Assembly (NCBI RefSeq): GCF_015278125.1 | Contig: NZ_JADILO010000004.1 | Span: forward strand, 1-64,000 | Origin: Vibrio fluminensis | GTDB lineage: Bacteria > Pseudomonadota > Gammaproteobacteria > Enterobacterales > Vibrionaceae | DNA: 64,000 nt | Reading direction: 5' to 3' | Part shown: positions 39,230 to 47,928 of the stretch, in pieces | Position numbering within the stretch: position 1 is the stretch's first letter | How the letters are laid out: the number at the start of each line of letters is the position of its first letter | Translations under genes and position numbers: made by a program | Notes under the pieces: generated by a model | What the model was told of the DNA's origin: nothing | The model's input: only the letters and a program-made list of their open reading frames with translations | Databases searched by the model: none

Positions 39230-40444
39230 TTGAAGTATTCCTATTTCGCACGGCAACCGATCATGGACGTGGATAAAAAAACCATCGGTTATGAACTACT
39301 GTTTCGCGACGGCCCTAAAAATAGTTTTCCTGATATTGATGCCGATCTGGCAACCTTACGTTTGTTGTCAGATCACATACTCACCACCAAACAAGACACC
39401 CTTGGTGACCTAACAGGCTTTATCAATTTCCCTTACCAAAGCCTAATTAGTGATGTCGCAACGCTCTTCCCTCCTGAAAACCTAGTGATTGAGATATTGG
39501 AAGATTGTCCTCCCACAAGTGACCTTCTTCAAGTTGTAAAACAGTTACATACCGATGGTTATACGTTAGCACTTGATGACTTTATACCGAGTAAACAATG
39601 GCTCGCGTTTCTCCCATACATAGACATTATCAAGTTCGACATCCGTACATATTCCATTGAGAAAGCGAAAGATTTCATCGCACGTTTTGCCAATGGAAAA
39701 ATACGCTTCCTTGCCGAAAAAGTCGAAACCATGGAGGAGTTTGAGCTCGCCAAGCAAGTCGGATTTGACTACTTTCAAGGCTATTTCTTCAGTAAACCCG
39801 AAGTGATACAGAAAAAAGCGCTCGAACCGTCGATGCTCTCTGTAATTCAGTTACTGACTGAAGTCGCAAAGCAGCCGATGGACTTTAATTCGCTAGAACA
39901 ATTAATTTCTCGCGATGTCACTTTGTCTTTTAAACTGCTTAGTTACGTAAACTCTTCATCACTGGTAACCAATAAAATCCAGTCTTTCCGCCAAGCATTG
40001 GTCTATTTAGGTGAAGATCGCCTACGCAAATTTGTTTCCTTAGTCGCGCTTTCATCAAACGATGAGACAAAGCCTGACTATCTGTACACGCTTTCCATTC
40101 AACGAGCCAAGTTCTGCGAGATTCTTGCCAGTAAACTACCGACTAAACCCCACACAAGTGATGCTTTCCTTACAGGGATGTTTTCGCTCTTAGATTGTTT
40201 ACTCGACAGGCCGCTTGATCAACTGATAACCGAGGTTCCGGTTAGTGAAGACGTCACGCAAGCGCTGTTAGAAAAGCGCGGATCGATAGCAGGGCTTTTG
40301 GTTCTATACAAAGCGATTGAACGAGCAGAGTGGCGCAAAGTGGAAGCGATTTGCACCAAGTTAAAACTCGAGCAAGATATTGCGTTTAAAGGATACGACG
40401 AAGCAACAGCTTGGACTGCAGAACTGATTAATGTACGTCAATAA
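39230..40444 (+). CDS. EAL-HDOD domain protein (CdgJ-like)
   Basis: A 404-residue two-domain protein: an N-terminal EAL domain (about 1-200) and a C-terminal HDOD domain (about 205-395). The start is TTG at 39230, because an in-frame TAG lies two codons upstream and no ATG fits. In the EAL part the signature is YELLFRDG rather than EAL/EVL. Motifs EILEDCPP, LALDDFIPS, IIKFDIRT and LAEKVET are recognisable, but the DDFGTG loop is altered to DDFIPS, so phosphodiesterase activity is doubtful. A V. cholerae protein of this architecture, CdgJ, affects motility and c-di-GMP. It lies downstream of lpxH. Confidence 0.85.
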   Translation: MKYSYFARQPIMDVDKKTIGYELLFRDGPKNSFPDIDADLATLRLLSDHILTTKQDTLGDLTGFINFPYQSLISDVATLFPPENLVIEILEDCPPTSDLLQVVKQLHTDGYTLALDDFIPSKQWLAFLPYIDIIKFDIRTYSIEKAKDFIARFANGKIRFLAEKVETMEEFELAKQVGFDYFQGYFFSKPEVIQKKALEPSMLSVIQLLTEVAKQPMDFNSLEQLISRDVTLSFKLLSYVNSSSLVTNKIQSFRQALVYLGEDRLRKFVSLVALSSNDETKPDYLYTLSIQRAKFCEILASKLPTKPHTSDAFLTGMFSLLDCLLDRPLDQLITEVPVSEDVTQALLEKRGSIAGLLVLYKAIERAEWRKVEAICTKLKLEQDIAFKGYDEATAWTAELINVRQ

Positions 40445-40551
40445 TCGAGCAATGCTATACCAGTAAATCTCTATATATAATAGAAACCCTTTACTGTCGT
40501 CGTTGGGCTACATACACTTAGGTTCCATTTAACCCAACGACATAAAACCTT

Positions 40552-41043
40552 ATGAGTCAGTGCCCTTGCGGAAACGCATCCAACTACGAAACATGCTGCC
40601 AACCTATCCATCAAGAGCATGCCAATGCGCATACCCCAGAACAACTGATGCGCGCACGCTACAGTGCTCATACTTTAGGCTTGGTCGATTTCGTGATTAA
40701 TACTTATCACTCAAGTTGCAATGCAGAGCAGCAACGTCAAGCGATTGCCGATTCGGTGCATAGTGATTGGGTGGCACTAGAGGTCTTAAATAGCAGTGAT
40801 GGCAGCCACGATGACGAAGGCTTTGTGACCTTTAAAGCTTTCTTTAATGATGACGGTAAGCAGTATTGCTTAGAAGAGCGCTCGCGTTTTTTACGTGAAA
40901 ACGGCCTTTGGTACTACATTGATGGTGAATATCCACAAACCGAAGACGAGCGACTATCACAACCGATCCAAAGTCTCAAAATTGGCCGTAATGACCCATG
41001 TATTTGCGGTAGCGGTAAAAAATTTAAGAAGTGTTGCGGATAA
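40552..41043 (+). CDS. ychJ: YchJ-family protein with two SEC-C motifs
   Basis: A 163-residue protein of the YchJ/UPF0225 family. It has SEC-C zinc motifs at both ends: [13 protein letters not shown] (4-16) and [17 protein letters not shown] near the C-terminus. Between them is an NTF2-like domain (about 25-135, [22 protein letters not shown] at the start). The biochemical role is unknown. The SEC-C motif is like that of SecA, which binds SecB and ribosomes. It is monocistronic, ending at a strong terminator. Confidence 0.92.
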   Translation: MSQCPCGNASNYETCCQPIHQEHANAHTPEQLMRARYSAHTLGLVDFVINTYHSSCNAEQQRQAIADSVHSDWVALEVLNSSDGSHDDEGFVTFKAFFNDDGKQYCLEERSRFLRENGLWYYIDGEYPQTEDERLSQPIQSLKIGRNDPCICGSGKKFKKCCG

Positions 41044-41050
41044 TTCAACA

Positions 41051-41082
41051 AAAAAGGTAGATGTATAAGCATCTACCTTTTT
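41051..41082. terminator. Bidirectional terminator between ychJ and yeaC
   Basis: AAAAAGGTAGATG (41051-41063) / CATCTACCTTTTT (41070-41082), loop TATAAG. Confidence 0.9.
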
Positions 41083-41148
41083 ATTATCGTAGCTTGCATA
41101 AGCTTCAAAATACCCAGAGAGGCAGCTTGAAGTTTTAGTACGATAAAG

Positions 41149-41436
41149 CTATTCGTTATTGTTAGGATTAACGCGCAAGATATCCGACTGCTGAGGCTGA
41201 AACTGTTTCTTAAGCTCAGCTTTGGATTTAAAACTCACTTCACCACCTTTGGCTACTGTCATATGCTGAGCATCTGCATTGTGCTTCGATTGATAAAGCA
41301 TAACGGCTTGCATGCATGAATCGCGTTGTTGCTGTGAAAGTGCTGTTCCTTCGGGCCACTTGCCTGTTTCAACAGCGTAAAGCAGTCGTTGGTAGGCTTC
41401 TGGGGTGATTGCATTGACGAGTTGCTCAGCATCCAT
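41149..41436 (-). CDS. yeaC: DUF1315 (YeaC-family) protein
   Basis: A 95-residue cytoplasmic protein with the DUF1315 core: LVNAITPEAYQRLLYAVETG, KWPEGTALSQQQRDSCMQA and KHNADAQHMT. E. coli YeaC aligns over the whole length and sits in the same msrB-gapA-yeaD area. The function is unknown. AAGGA precedes the ATG. Confidence 0.88.
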   Translation of the reverse strand: MDAEQLVNAITPEAYQRLLYAVETGKWPEGTALSQQQRDSCMQAVMLYQSKHNADAQHMTVAKGGEVSFKSKAELKKQFQPQQSDILRVNPNNNE

Positions 41437-41535
41437 AGTTTATCCTTAACTTTTTTTGAGAAACATAACTGTCTCATACGGTGAGTCAAGAATAGTACTC
41501 AGAATAAGTGTAACTGATCACAAGCAGCGAGAATT

Positions 41536-42357
41536 ATGAACAAAATTAAGTTGGCGGTAATTATTAGCCTGAGTGTCGTTCTGTCAGGGTGTTTTGAGAC
41601 GAGAAAGAATACCGAACAATTGTGTGAATCCAATCCAGCATTGCAATGTGATCAGCTCAATGTCGATGACGGTCAATGTCGCGTACCTCGAACCGACCTC
41701 ATCTGGCATCATCATGAAACACTCTCTAACCCAAGTGATGATAACAAGATCAAACAGTATCACTTACTGGCGGAATACGAGAAGTGCATGACCTTAGCCG
41801 CGCAGATACAAACTCTCACGCCTTCCGAACGTAAGTCCAAACGTGTGACCGCTGTTTTACATGCTCAAGAAGAAAAAGTGCGTATCGTTTCTGAATTAGA
41901 GGCATCTAACGCCCCGCAAACACTCTACTTTCTTTGGAGTCAAACCGGGAATGAAGAGGCTCGACGCCAATTTTTACAAATGGAAGGGAGCAAAATGCTA
42001 GATACTGCAGAGATGCAGTACGCGCTGGCGACTTTTTACACCAATCGCGATACAGAAAAGACTCTATACTTACTTAATCGCTCGCTGGAGCTCAGTGATG
42101 GAAAAAACACCAATATAGATGCAGTGAAAACTTTGGCAAGTCTCAACTTACAAGAAGACAAGCTGGAGCTCGCCTATGTATGGCAGCAAGTTGCGGCGAT
42201 GTTTGACGTGCAAACCACGCATGAAAGTAACCATGCTTTATTGTATGGATTCACCCAAGACAAATATAAGCGGCTCGATATGGTTGCCGAACAGGTCCAT
42301 GAAGACCTTGAATCAGGAAAGTTCAGAGCAAATGCCATTACCATTCCGAATATGTAA
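41536..42357 (+). CDS. DUF2989 lipoprotein
   Basis: A 273-residue lipoprotein with a signal peptide ending in the lipobox VLSGC (Cys19) and Phe at +2, suggesting outer-membrane sorting. The mature part is helical, with a Cys-rich segment near its start (LCESNPALQCDQLNVDDGQC) and repeats resembling TPR/SEL1 units in the middle (QYALATFYTN, LYLLNRSLELSDG). This fits the DUF2989 family found in vibrios and relatives, whose function is not known. It converges on msrB, sharing a terminator whose loop contains the msrB stop. Confidence 0.82.
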   Translation: MNKIKLAVIISLSVVLSGCFETRKNTEQLCESNPALQCDQLNVDDGQCRVPRTDLIWHHHETLSNPSDDNKIKQYHLLAEYEKCMTLAAQIQTLTPSERKSKRVTAVLHAQEEKVRIVSELEASNAPQTLYFLWSQTGNEEARRQFLQMEGSKMLDTAEMQYALATFYTNRDTEKTLYLLNRSLELSDGKNTNIDAVKTLASLNLQEDKLELAYVWQQVAAMFDVQTTHESNHALLYGFTQDKYKRLDMVAEQVHEDLESGKFRANAITIPNM

Positions 42358-42462
42358 TGTTTTTATTTTCCACTTACAAAACTGAAAGTTCAGCGATTCT
42401 TTTCATACTTCAGCAAGTTACAAAAATTGCGCCAATTGGCAAATGAAAGGATAAAACAAATT

Positions 42463-42487
42463 GCGGTGATTTAATCACCGCTTTTTT
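42463..42487. terminator. Terminator between DUF2989 gene and msrB
   Basis: GCGGTGAT (42463-42470) / ATCACCGC (42474-42481), loop TTA, then six T. The loop is the msrB stop codon on the opposite strand. Confidence 0.8.
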
Positions 42488-42890
42488 GTGGATTGTTGAA
42501 AATTAACGACACTGAGTTTACACAGAATCTCTCACCCGTCGTCGGTGGCCCGTCAGGAAAAACGTGACCTAAATGGCTATCACAGACTGCGCAGCGGATT
42601 TCTGTGCGCACCATTCCGTGACTTAGATCTTCAATATAGCGTATTGCTTGGTCATTGATTGCCGCATCAAAGCTCGGCCAGCCACAGCCTGAGTCATATT
42701 TGTTTGAGGATTGAAATAAATCCGCTTTACAGCAGGTGCATTGATAAAGTCCCGACTCCCGATTGTGAAGCAATTTACCACTAAATGGCGCTTCTGTTCC
42801 TTGTAAGCGACAGACTCTATACTCTTCATCTGACAACTGCTCACGCCAGTACTCATCAGGCTTCACTAGCTTTTTAGGCTCTTTATCCAT
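42471..42890 (-). CDS. msrB: Peptide-methionine (R)-S-oxide reductase MsrB
   Basis: Reduces the R-epimer of methionine sulfoxide in proteins. The 139-residue protein has the SelR/MsrB fold with two zinc-binding CxxC pairs (CTCCKADLF and [12 protein letters not shown]), the substrate-site [10 protein letters not shown], and catalytic Cys123 in [14 protein letters not shown] precedes the ATG. It is divergent from gapA with a 336-bp gap. The zinc form without an N-terminal MsrA fusion is typical of gammaproteobacteria. Confidence 0.96.
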   Translation of the reverse strand: MDKEPKKLVKPDEYWREQLSDEEYRVCRLQGTEAPFSGKLLHNRESGLYQCTCCKADLFQSSNKYDSGCGWPSFDAAINDQAIRYIEDLSHGMVRTEIRCAVCDSHLGHVFPDGPPTTGERFCVNSVSLIFNNPQKSGD

Positions 42891-44222
<1,332 letters not shown>

Positions 44223-44248
44223 TTTTTACTGAAACTATGATTAGCGAA

Positions 44249-44267
44249 CTTATGTTTGAAACATAAG
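44249..44267 (+). other. Extra hairpin after gapA
   Basis: Perfect 9-bp stem CTTATGTTT-G-AAACATAAG between the gapA stop and the terminator. It could stabilise the 3' end of an abundant mRNA. Confidence 0.45.
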
Positions 44268-44276
44268 AAGTTAGAC

Positions 44277-44304
44277 AAAAGGCGGCTCTCGAGTCGCCTT
44301 TTTA
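44277..44304 (+). terminator. Terminator of gapA
   Basis: AAAAGGCG (44277-44284) / CGCCTTTT (44295-44302) with an additional T. Confidence 0.85.
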
Positions 44305-44374
44305 GTATCTGAAATTCCTGTAAAAGATTACATTAGATAATTGTCATCACACGTAAAACTTAAGGATTTGATAG

Positions 44375-45256
44375 ATGGATTTACTCTCTCTACCTACTGT
44401 CGCAGTTCTCTCTGATAACGTGACTATCGTTGAGCAAGACCAAGTCAAAATTGTCCGTGTTATCCATGAAAAAGCGACTGCGGGTATCGCATTACACGGC
44501 GGCCACGTAGTTTCTTACCAGCCAACAGGCCAAGAAGATCTGATTTGGATGAGTGAAGCAGCGATTTTTGACGGCAAAGCCGCTCTGCGCGGTGGCATTC
44601 CTGTTTGCTGGCCTTGGTTTGGCCGAATAGCAGCACCAGCCCACGGCTTTGCACGCACGTCTGAATGGGAACTGGTCGAACACCGTGAAAACGACAACGG
44701 TGTGATCGTCGAGCTTGCGCTGTTCCCAACCGAAGAGATGCATGACATTTGGCCAAATATGTTTGATGCCCGCCTACTAGTCGAAGTGGGTGACGAGCTG
44801 AAAGTCACTTTGAAAGTCACCAACATTGATGATCATGAATGGACTTTCTCGGGTGCACTGCACACCTACTTAAACGTCGGTGATATTTTGCAAGCGGAAA
44901 CCACTGGTATGGGTGGCGAGTACATCGATAGCCTACTTGAGGGTCAAGTATGCCAAGGCGGTGATACACTGGTTTTGAACGACACTATCGACCGCGTGTA
45001 CACCAAACCTGAAGCGCAAATCAAAGTAGCAGATAAAGTACTGAACCGTACGTTGACTATCGAAAACGGCGGTCATAACTCTGCCGTACTTTGGAACCCT
45101 TGGTCACAAGGTGCACAAGGCATGACTGATATGGCTGATGATGGTTACCAAACCATGCTATGCGTTGAGTCAACCGTTCACGCACCATCGATTCAACAAG
45201 GTGTCACACTGCAACCTGATCAAAGCTACGAACTAAGCACAGTTATCTCTGCTTAA
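44375..45256 (+). CDS. yeaD: D-hexose-6-phosphate mutarotase (YeaD family)
   Basis: A 293-residue aldose-1-epimerase-like enzyme that interconverts the anomers of hexose 6-phosphates. The beta-sandwich family motifs are present: LHGGHVVSYQPTGQEDLIWMS, RGGIPVCWPWFG, HGFARTSEWEL, and in the C-terminal half VLWNPWSQGAQGMTDM with the acidic catalytic region. It follows gapA as in E. coli, fitting a role in central sugar metabolism. A clear terminator separates it from rlmA. Confidence 0.93.
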   Translation: MDLLSLPTVAVLSDNVTIVEQDQVKIVRVIHEKATAGIALHGGHVVSYQPTGQEDLIWMSEAAIFDGKAALRGGIPVCWPWFGRIAAPAHGFARTSEWELVEHRENDNGVIVELALFPTEEMHDIWPNMFDARLLVEVGDELKVTLKVTNIDDHEWTFSGALHTYLNVGDILQAETTGMGGEYIDSLLEGQVCQGGDTLVLNDTIDRVYTKPEAQIKVADKVLNRTLTIENGGHNSAVLWNPWSQGAQGMTDMADDGYQTMLCVESTVHAPSIQQGVTLQPDQSYELSTVISA

Positions 45257-45267
45257 TCTCGGATTCT

Positions 45268-45293
45268 GAGCCAGTGAATTACTGGCTCTTTTT
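45268..45293 (+). terminator. Terminator of yeaD
   Basis: GAGCCAGT (45268-45275) / ACTGGCTC (45281-45288), then five T. Confidence 0.88.
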
Positions 45294-45362
45294 GCTCGCC
45301 TCTTTTGCACTTGCCGCTTTCTTGCTAGACTCTGCCGCCTAAATTCATCTGTTGAGCTTGTT

Positions 45363-46202
45363 ATGTCTTATCAATGCCCTCTTTGCCATCAATCGCTTTC
45401 ATTCGCTGAGCGCACTTACCGCTGTAGCAACAACCACAGTTTTGACCTCGCCAAAGAAGGCTATGTCAATCTTATGCCAGTGCAACACAAGCGCTCGAAA
45501 GATCCAGGCGATAACAAAGAGATGATGCAAGCACGTCGTCGTTTCCTTGAAAAAGACTACTACCAGCCAATGAAGCAGACGGTGGCAACGCTGTGTGCCG
45601 AGTACCTAAAAGAGACCACCCATCAACTACTTGATATCGGCTGTGGCGAAGGTTACTACACTGACGAAGTCGCCGCACAATTAAAGCAACAAAACACGCA
45701 GGCTGAAATTTTTGGTCTCGACATTTCTAAAGTCGCGATTCGTTATGCGGCTAAGCGTTACCCAAATTGCCAGTTCACAGTTGCTTCTAGCCATCGCTTA
45801 CCTTTCTCAGAGCAAAGCCTTGACGCAATTTTGCGTATCTACGCCCCTTGTAAAGCAGAAGAGCTAGCCCGCACCCTGAAAGATGGTGGCATCGTTATCA
45901 CTGTCACGCCTGCTGGCCGTCACCTGTATCAACTACGTGAATACATCTATCAAGATGTGCGCTTACACAGTGAAGACGCTGAAGATCTATCAGGATTTAC
46001 ATTAGAACACGAGCAGAAACTTAATTACGTAATGGATCTTGCTAAGGGTGACGGTTTTGACTTGCTGCAAATGACGCCATTTGCTTGGAAGGCAACAGAT
46101 GAACTGCGTGACATGCTGAAAACGGCCGAGCACTTTGCCTGTGAAGCTGACTTTATGATCCGTATTTATCGCAAAGCTCCGACTACTAACGCCGATCTCT
46201 AG
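45363..46202 (+). CDS. rlmA: 23S rRNA (guanine-745-N1)-methyltransferase RlmA
   Basis: Methylates G745 of 23S rRNA using SAM. The 279-residue protein begins with the zinc-binding set Cys5, Cys8, Cys21, His25 (YQCPLCHQ...YRCSNNHSFD). It then has AKEGYVNLMPVQ, conserved in the family, and the SAM site LLDIGCGEGYYTDEVA (about 89-104). The C-terminal segment has ITVTPAGRHLYQLREYIY. The related TlrB/RlmA(II) enzymes act at G748. Gammaproteobacterial context supports RlmA(I). Confidence 0.94.
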   Translation: MSYQCPLCHQSLSFAERTYRCSNNHSFDLAKEGYVNLMPVQHKRSKDPGDNKEMMQARRRFLEKDYYQPMKQTVATLCAEYLKETTHQLLDIGCGEGYYTDEVAAQLKQQNTQAEIFGLDISKVAIRYAAKRYPNCQFTVASSHRLPFSEQSLDAILRIYAPCKAEELARTLKDGGIVITVTPAGRHLYQLREYIYQDVRLHSEDAEDLSGFTLEHEQKLNYVMDLAKGDGFDLLQMTPFAWKATDELRDMLKTAEHFACEADFMIRIYRKAPTTNADL

Positions 46203-46263
46203 CAATATATTTGCAACTTAACTGAGCCCTATTTAAGCTGATAGAGTATTAAGCAATTAGGTG

Positions 46264-46290
46264 TACCCAAGTAACCTTAAGGTATTTGGG
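46264..46290. repeat. TACCCAA stem-loop
   Basis: TACCCAA (46264-46270) and TTGGGTA (starting 46286) enclose the inner palindrome ACCTTAAGGT (46274-46283). The wording is related to the inverted repeats at 35421 and 2131. Confidence 0.55.
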
Positions 46291-46336
46291 TATATTAACT
46301 ATCGAATTGCTCACTTCTGTTCATGGATAGGGCTTT

Positions 46337-47278
46337 ATGCTAAAGAACTTACTACCGATACTTATTGCGCTGCCACTAGTAGGCTGCGCTAGTTCATCTC
46401 TCAACACCAATAATACCTCTCCTGTCACTAGCTATTACGACTACCAACTCTACTCATCTGACGCTCAGCCTCTTTCGCTGCAACAATTCAGCACTGAGGT
46501 GAAAAACGCGGATGTAGTATTAGTTGGAGAATGGCACACTCATTCTGCGGTGCATCGCTTCCAAACGGATTTACTCAAACAGCTTGTTCAAAGTGAGCGA
46601 AAAATCGCACTTTCCATGGAGCAGTTTGCTCGCGACAAGCAAACCATTGTTGATCAGTACTTAGCTGGCGAGATCGGGGAGCAACCATTAATTAAACAGG
46701 GTAATGCCTGGCCGAATTATGAAAGCGATTATCGCCCTTTAATCGAGTTTGCCAAAGCGAATCAGATCGATGTAATCGCAGCAAATGCGCCGCGGCCAAT
46801 TGTTCGTTGTATTGGTCGAGAAGGAAAGCCGTACCTCGAAAAATTACCAGCAAATCAACGAGATTGGGTTGCGGCAGAGATAAACACTGACAACTCACCT
46901 TACAAAGCTAAATTTATGCAGTCGATGCACCACGGTGAGCCCGAACAAACGGAAAAGCACTTCGCCGCACAAATGACATGGGATGAGACCATGGCCGAGA
47001 GCATCGTCAACTACCTTGCCGAACACCCGAATCATCAACTCATGCACATTGCAGGCAAATTTCACATCGAGGATGGTTTAGGGACCAAAGCGAGTATTTT
47101 ACGTCGCAACCCCAATCTAAATGTTGTTGTTATCTCTCCCGCCGTTGATTTGAATTCACTAAGCACGGATTACCAACTCAACGTTTTGCCACCACCAGCG
47201 CGCTATGTTCAACAAGAAAACCGTTTGAAAGCTTTTCAAGCCATGGGACACCAGCGTCGTGAACTAAAATGCGAATAA
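46337..47278 (+). CDS. ChaN-family lipoprotein (DUF399)
   Basis: A 313-residue lipoprotein with signal peptide and lipobox PLVGC (Cys17). The mature domain matches the ChaN/DUF399 family: NADVVLVGEWHTHSAVHRFQ with the conserved GE.H motif, LSMEQFARDKQ, VIAANAPRPIVRCIGREG, AQMTWDETMAESIVNYL and the late HIAGKFHIEDGLG. Campylobacter ChaN binds stacked haems, and a haem or iron role is the usual inference. It is monocistronic, and no Fur box was identified. Confidence 0.88.
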   Translation: MLKNLLPILIALPLVGCASSSLNTNNTSPVTSYYDYQLYSSDAQPLSLQQFSTEVKNADVVLVGEWHTHSAVHRFQTDLLKQLVQSERKIALSMEQFARDKQTIVDQYLAGEIGEQPLIKQGNAWPNYESDYRPLIEFAKANQIDVIAANAPRPIVRCIGREGKPYLEKLPANQRDWVAAEINTDNSPYKAKFMQSMHHGEPEQTEKHFAAQMTWDETMAESIVNYLAEHPNHQLMHIAGKFHIEDGLGTKASILRRNPNLNVVVISPAVDLNSLSTDYQLNVLPPPARYVQQENRLKAFQAMGHQRRELKCE

Positions 47279-47458
47279 CGAGAGCCTGATTTAAGCACTT
47301 TCAGCTTTCTATCGACACGAAAATTAATCCGTTTTGTCTCTTTAAACATATTGGCTCAATTTTTGCTGATAAAAAAACCATAAATTCTCGCTATATTTCA
47401 CACAAGTTTTTCACGCTTCGGTCGATACTATGATTGAGGAATGTTAGAGGAGACAATT

Positions 47459-47803
47459 ATGACACCAGTAGGAATGGGGCCAGCATCGCTGACACCAACC
47501 CAACAGGTTACGCCTCAAGCAAAACCTGCGGAGGCTAGCTCAAGCCAAGCGCCGCTAAAGGTTGAGCAAAATACAGTGACACTTTCTGAAGAAGGAAAAG
47601 CACTGCTTGCCGCACTGCAAGAGTTGGAAAAAGAATCTAAACCTGAAAAGTCAGTTGGAGATAAGGTAGAGTCTTTCGCTGCTGGCGCTCTCGGTATGGA
47701 TCACCCAGATACCATCAAAGAGGAAGAAGACGATTCTTACTCTGCGGGGCAATTTGTTTCCGCTGCGGCAACGATTGGCGGCATACTACTCATGCTTGCC
47801 TGA
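47459..47803 (+). CDS. Small conserved-looking protein of unknown function, C-terminal hydrophobic tail
   Basis: A 114-residue protein that I do not recognise. The start is ATG at 47459, with TAGAGGAGACA upstream; an in-frame TTG six codons earlier is less likely. The N-terminal third is Pro/Ala/Gln/Ser-rich and unstructured, the middle (about 35-90) is charged and helical, rich in Lys and Glu, and the end (SAAATIGGILLMLA) is hydrophobic enough for a membrane tail. No signal peptide is present. The stop lies in the stem of a terminator hairpin. The good ribosome-binding site and own terminator argue that it is a real gene. Confidence 0.7.
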   Translation: MTPVGMGPASLTPTQQVTPQAKPAEASSSQAPLKVEQNTVTLSEEGKALLAALQELEKESKPEKSVGDKVESFAAGALGMDHPDTIKEEEDDSYSAGQFVSAAATIGGILLMLA

Positions 47804-47821
47804 TCTTTTTGATCGGGCAAG
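47795..47821 (+). terminator. Hairpin ending the small-protein gene
   Basis: CTTGCCTGATC (47795-47805) / GATCGGGCAAG (47811-47821), loop of five T, one G-T pair. The stem includes the stop codon. The trailing T run is weak. Confidence 0.5.
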
Positions 47822-47928
47822 TATTTAACTAAATTTCTTTTATCTTCACGGAAAAATCTGCTGTTTGTCCCAGTAAAGCTCATATGAACATAATGGTCTG
47901 ACAATAGACTTTATGGATGAAGCTTACT

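Noticed and set aside
47917-47928. Upstream ATG for the BCCT gene
   Set aside because: In frame, but no Shine-Dalgarno sequence precedes it; the ATG at 47929 has GGATGAAG upstream. The choice is not certain.
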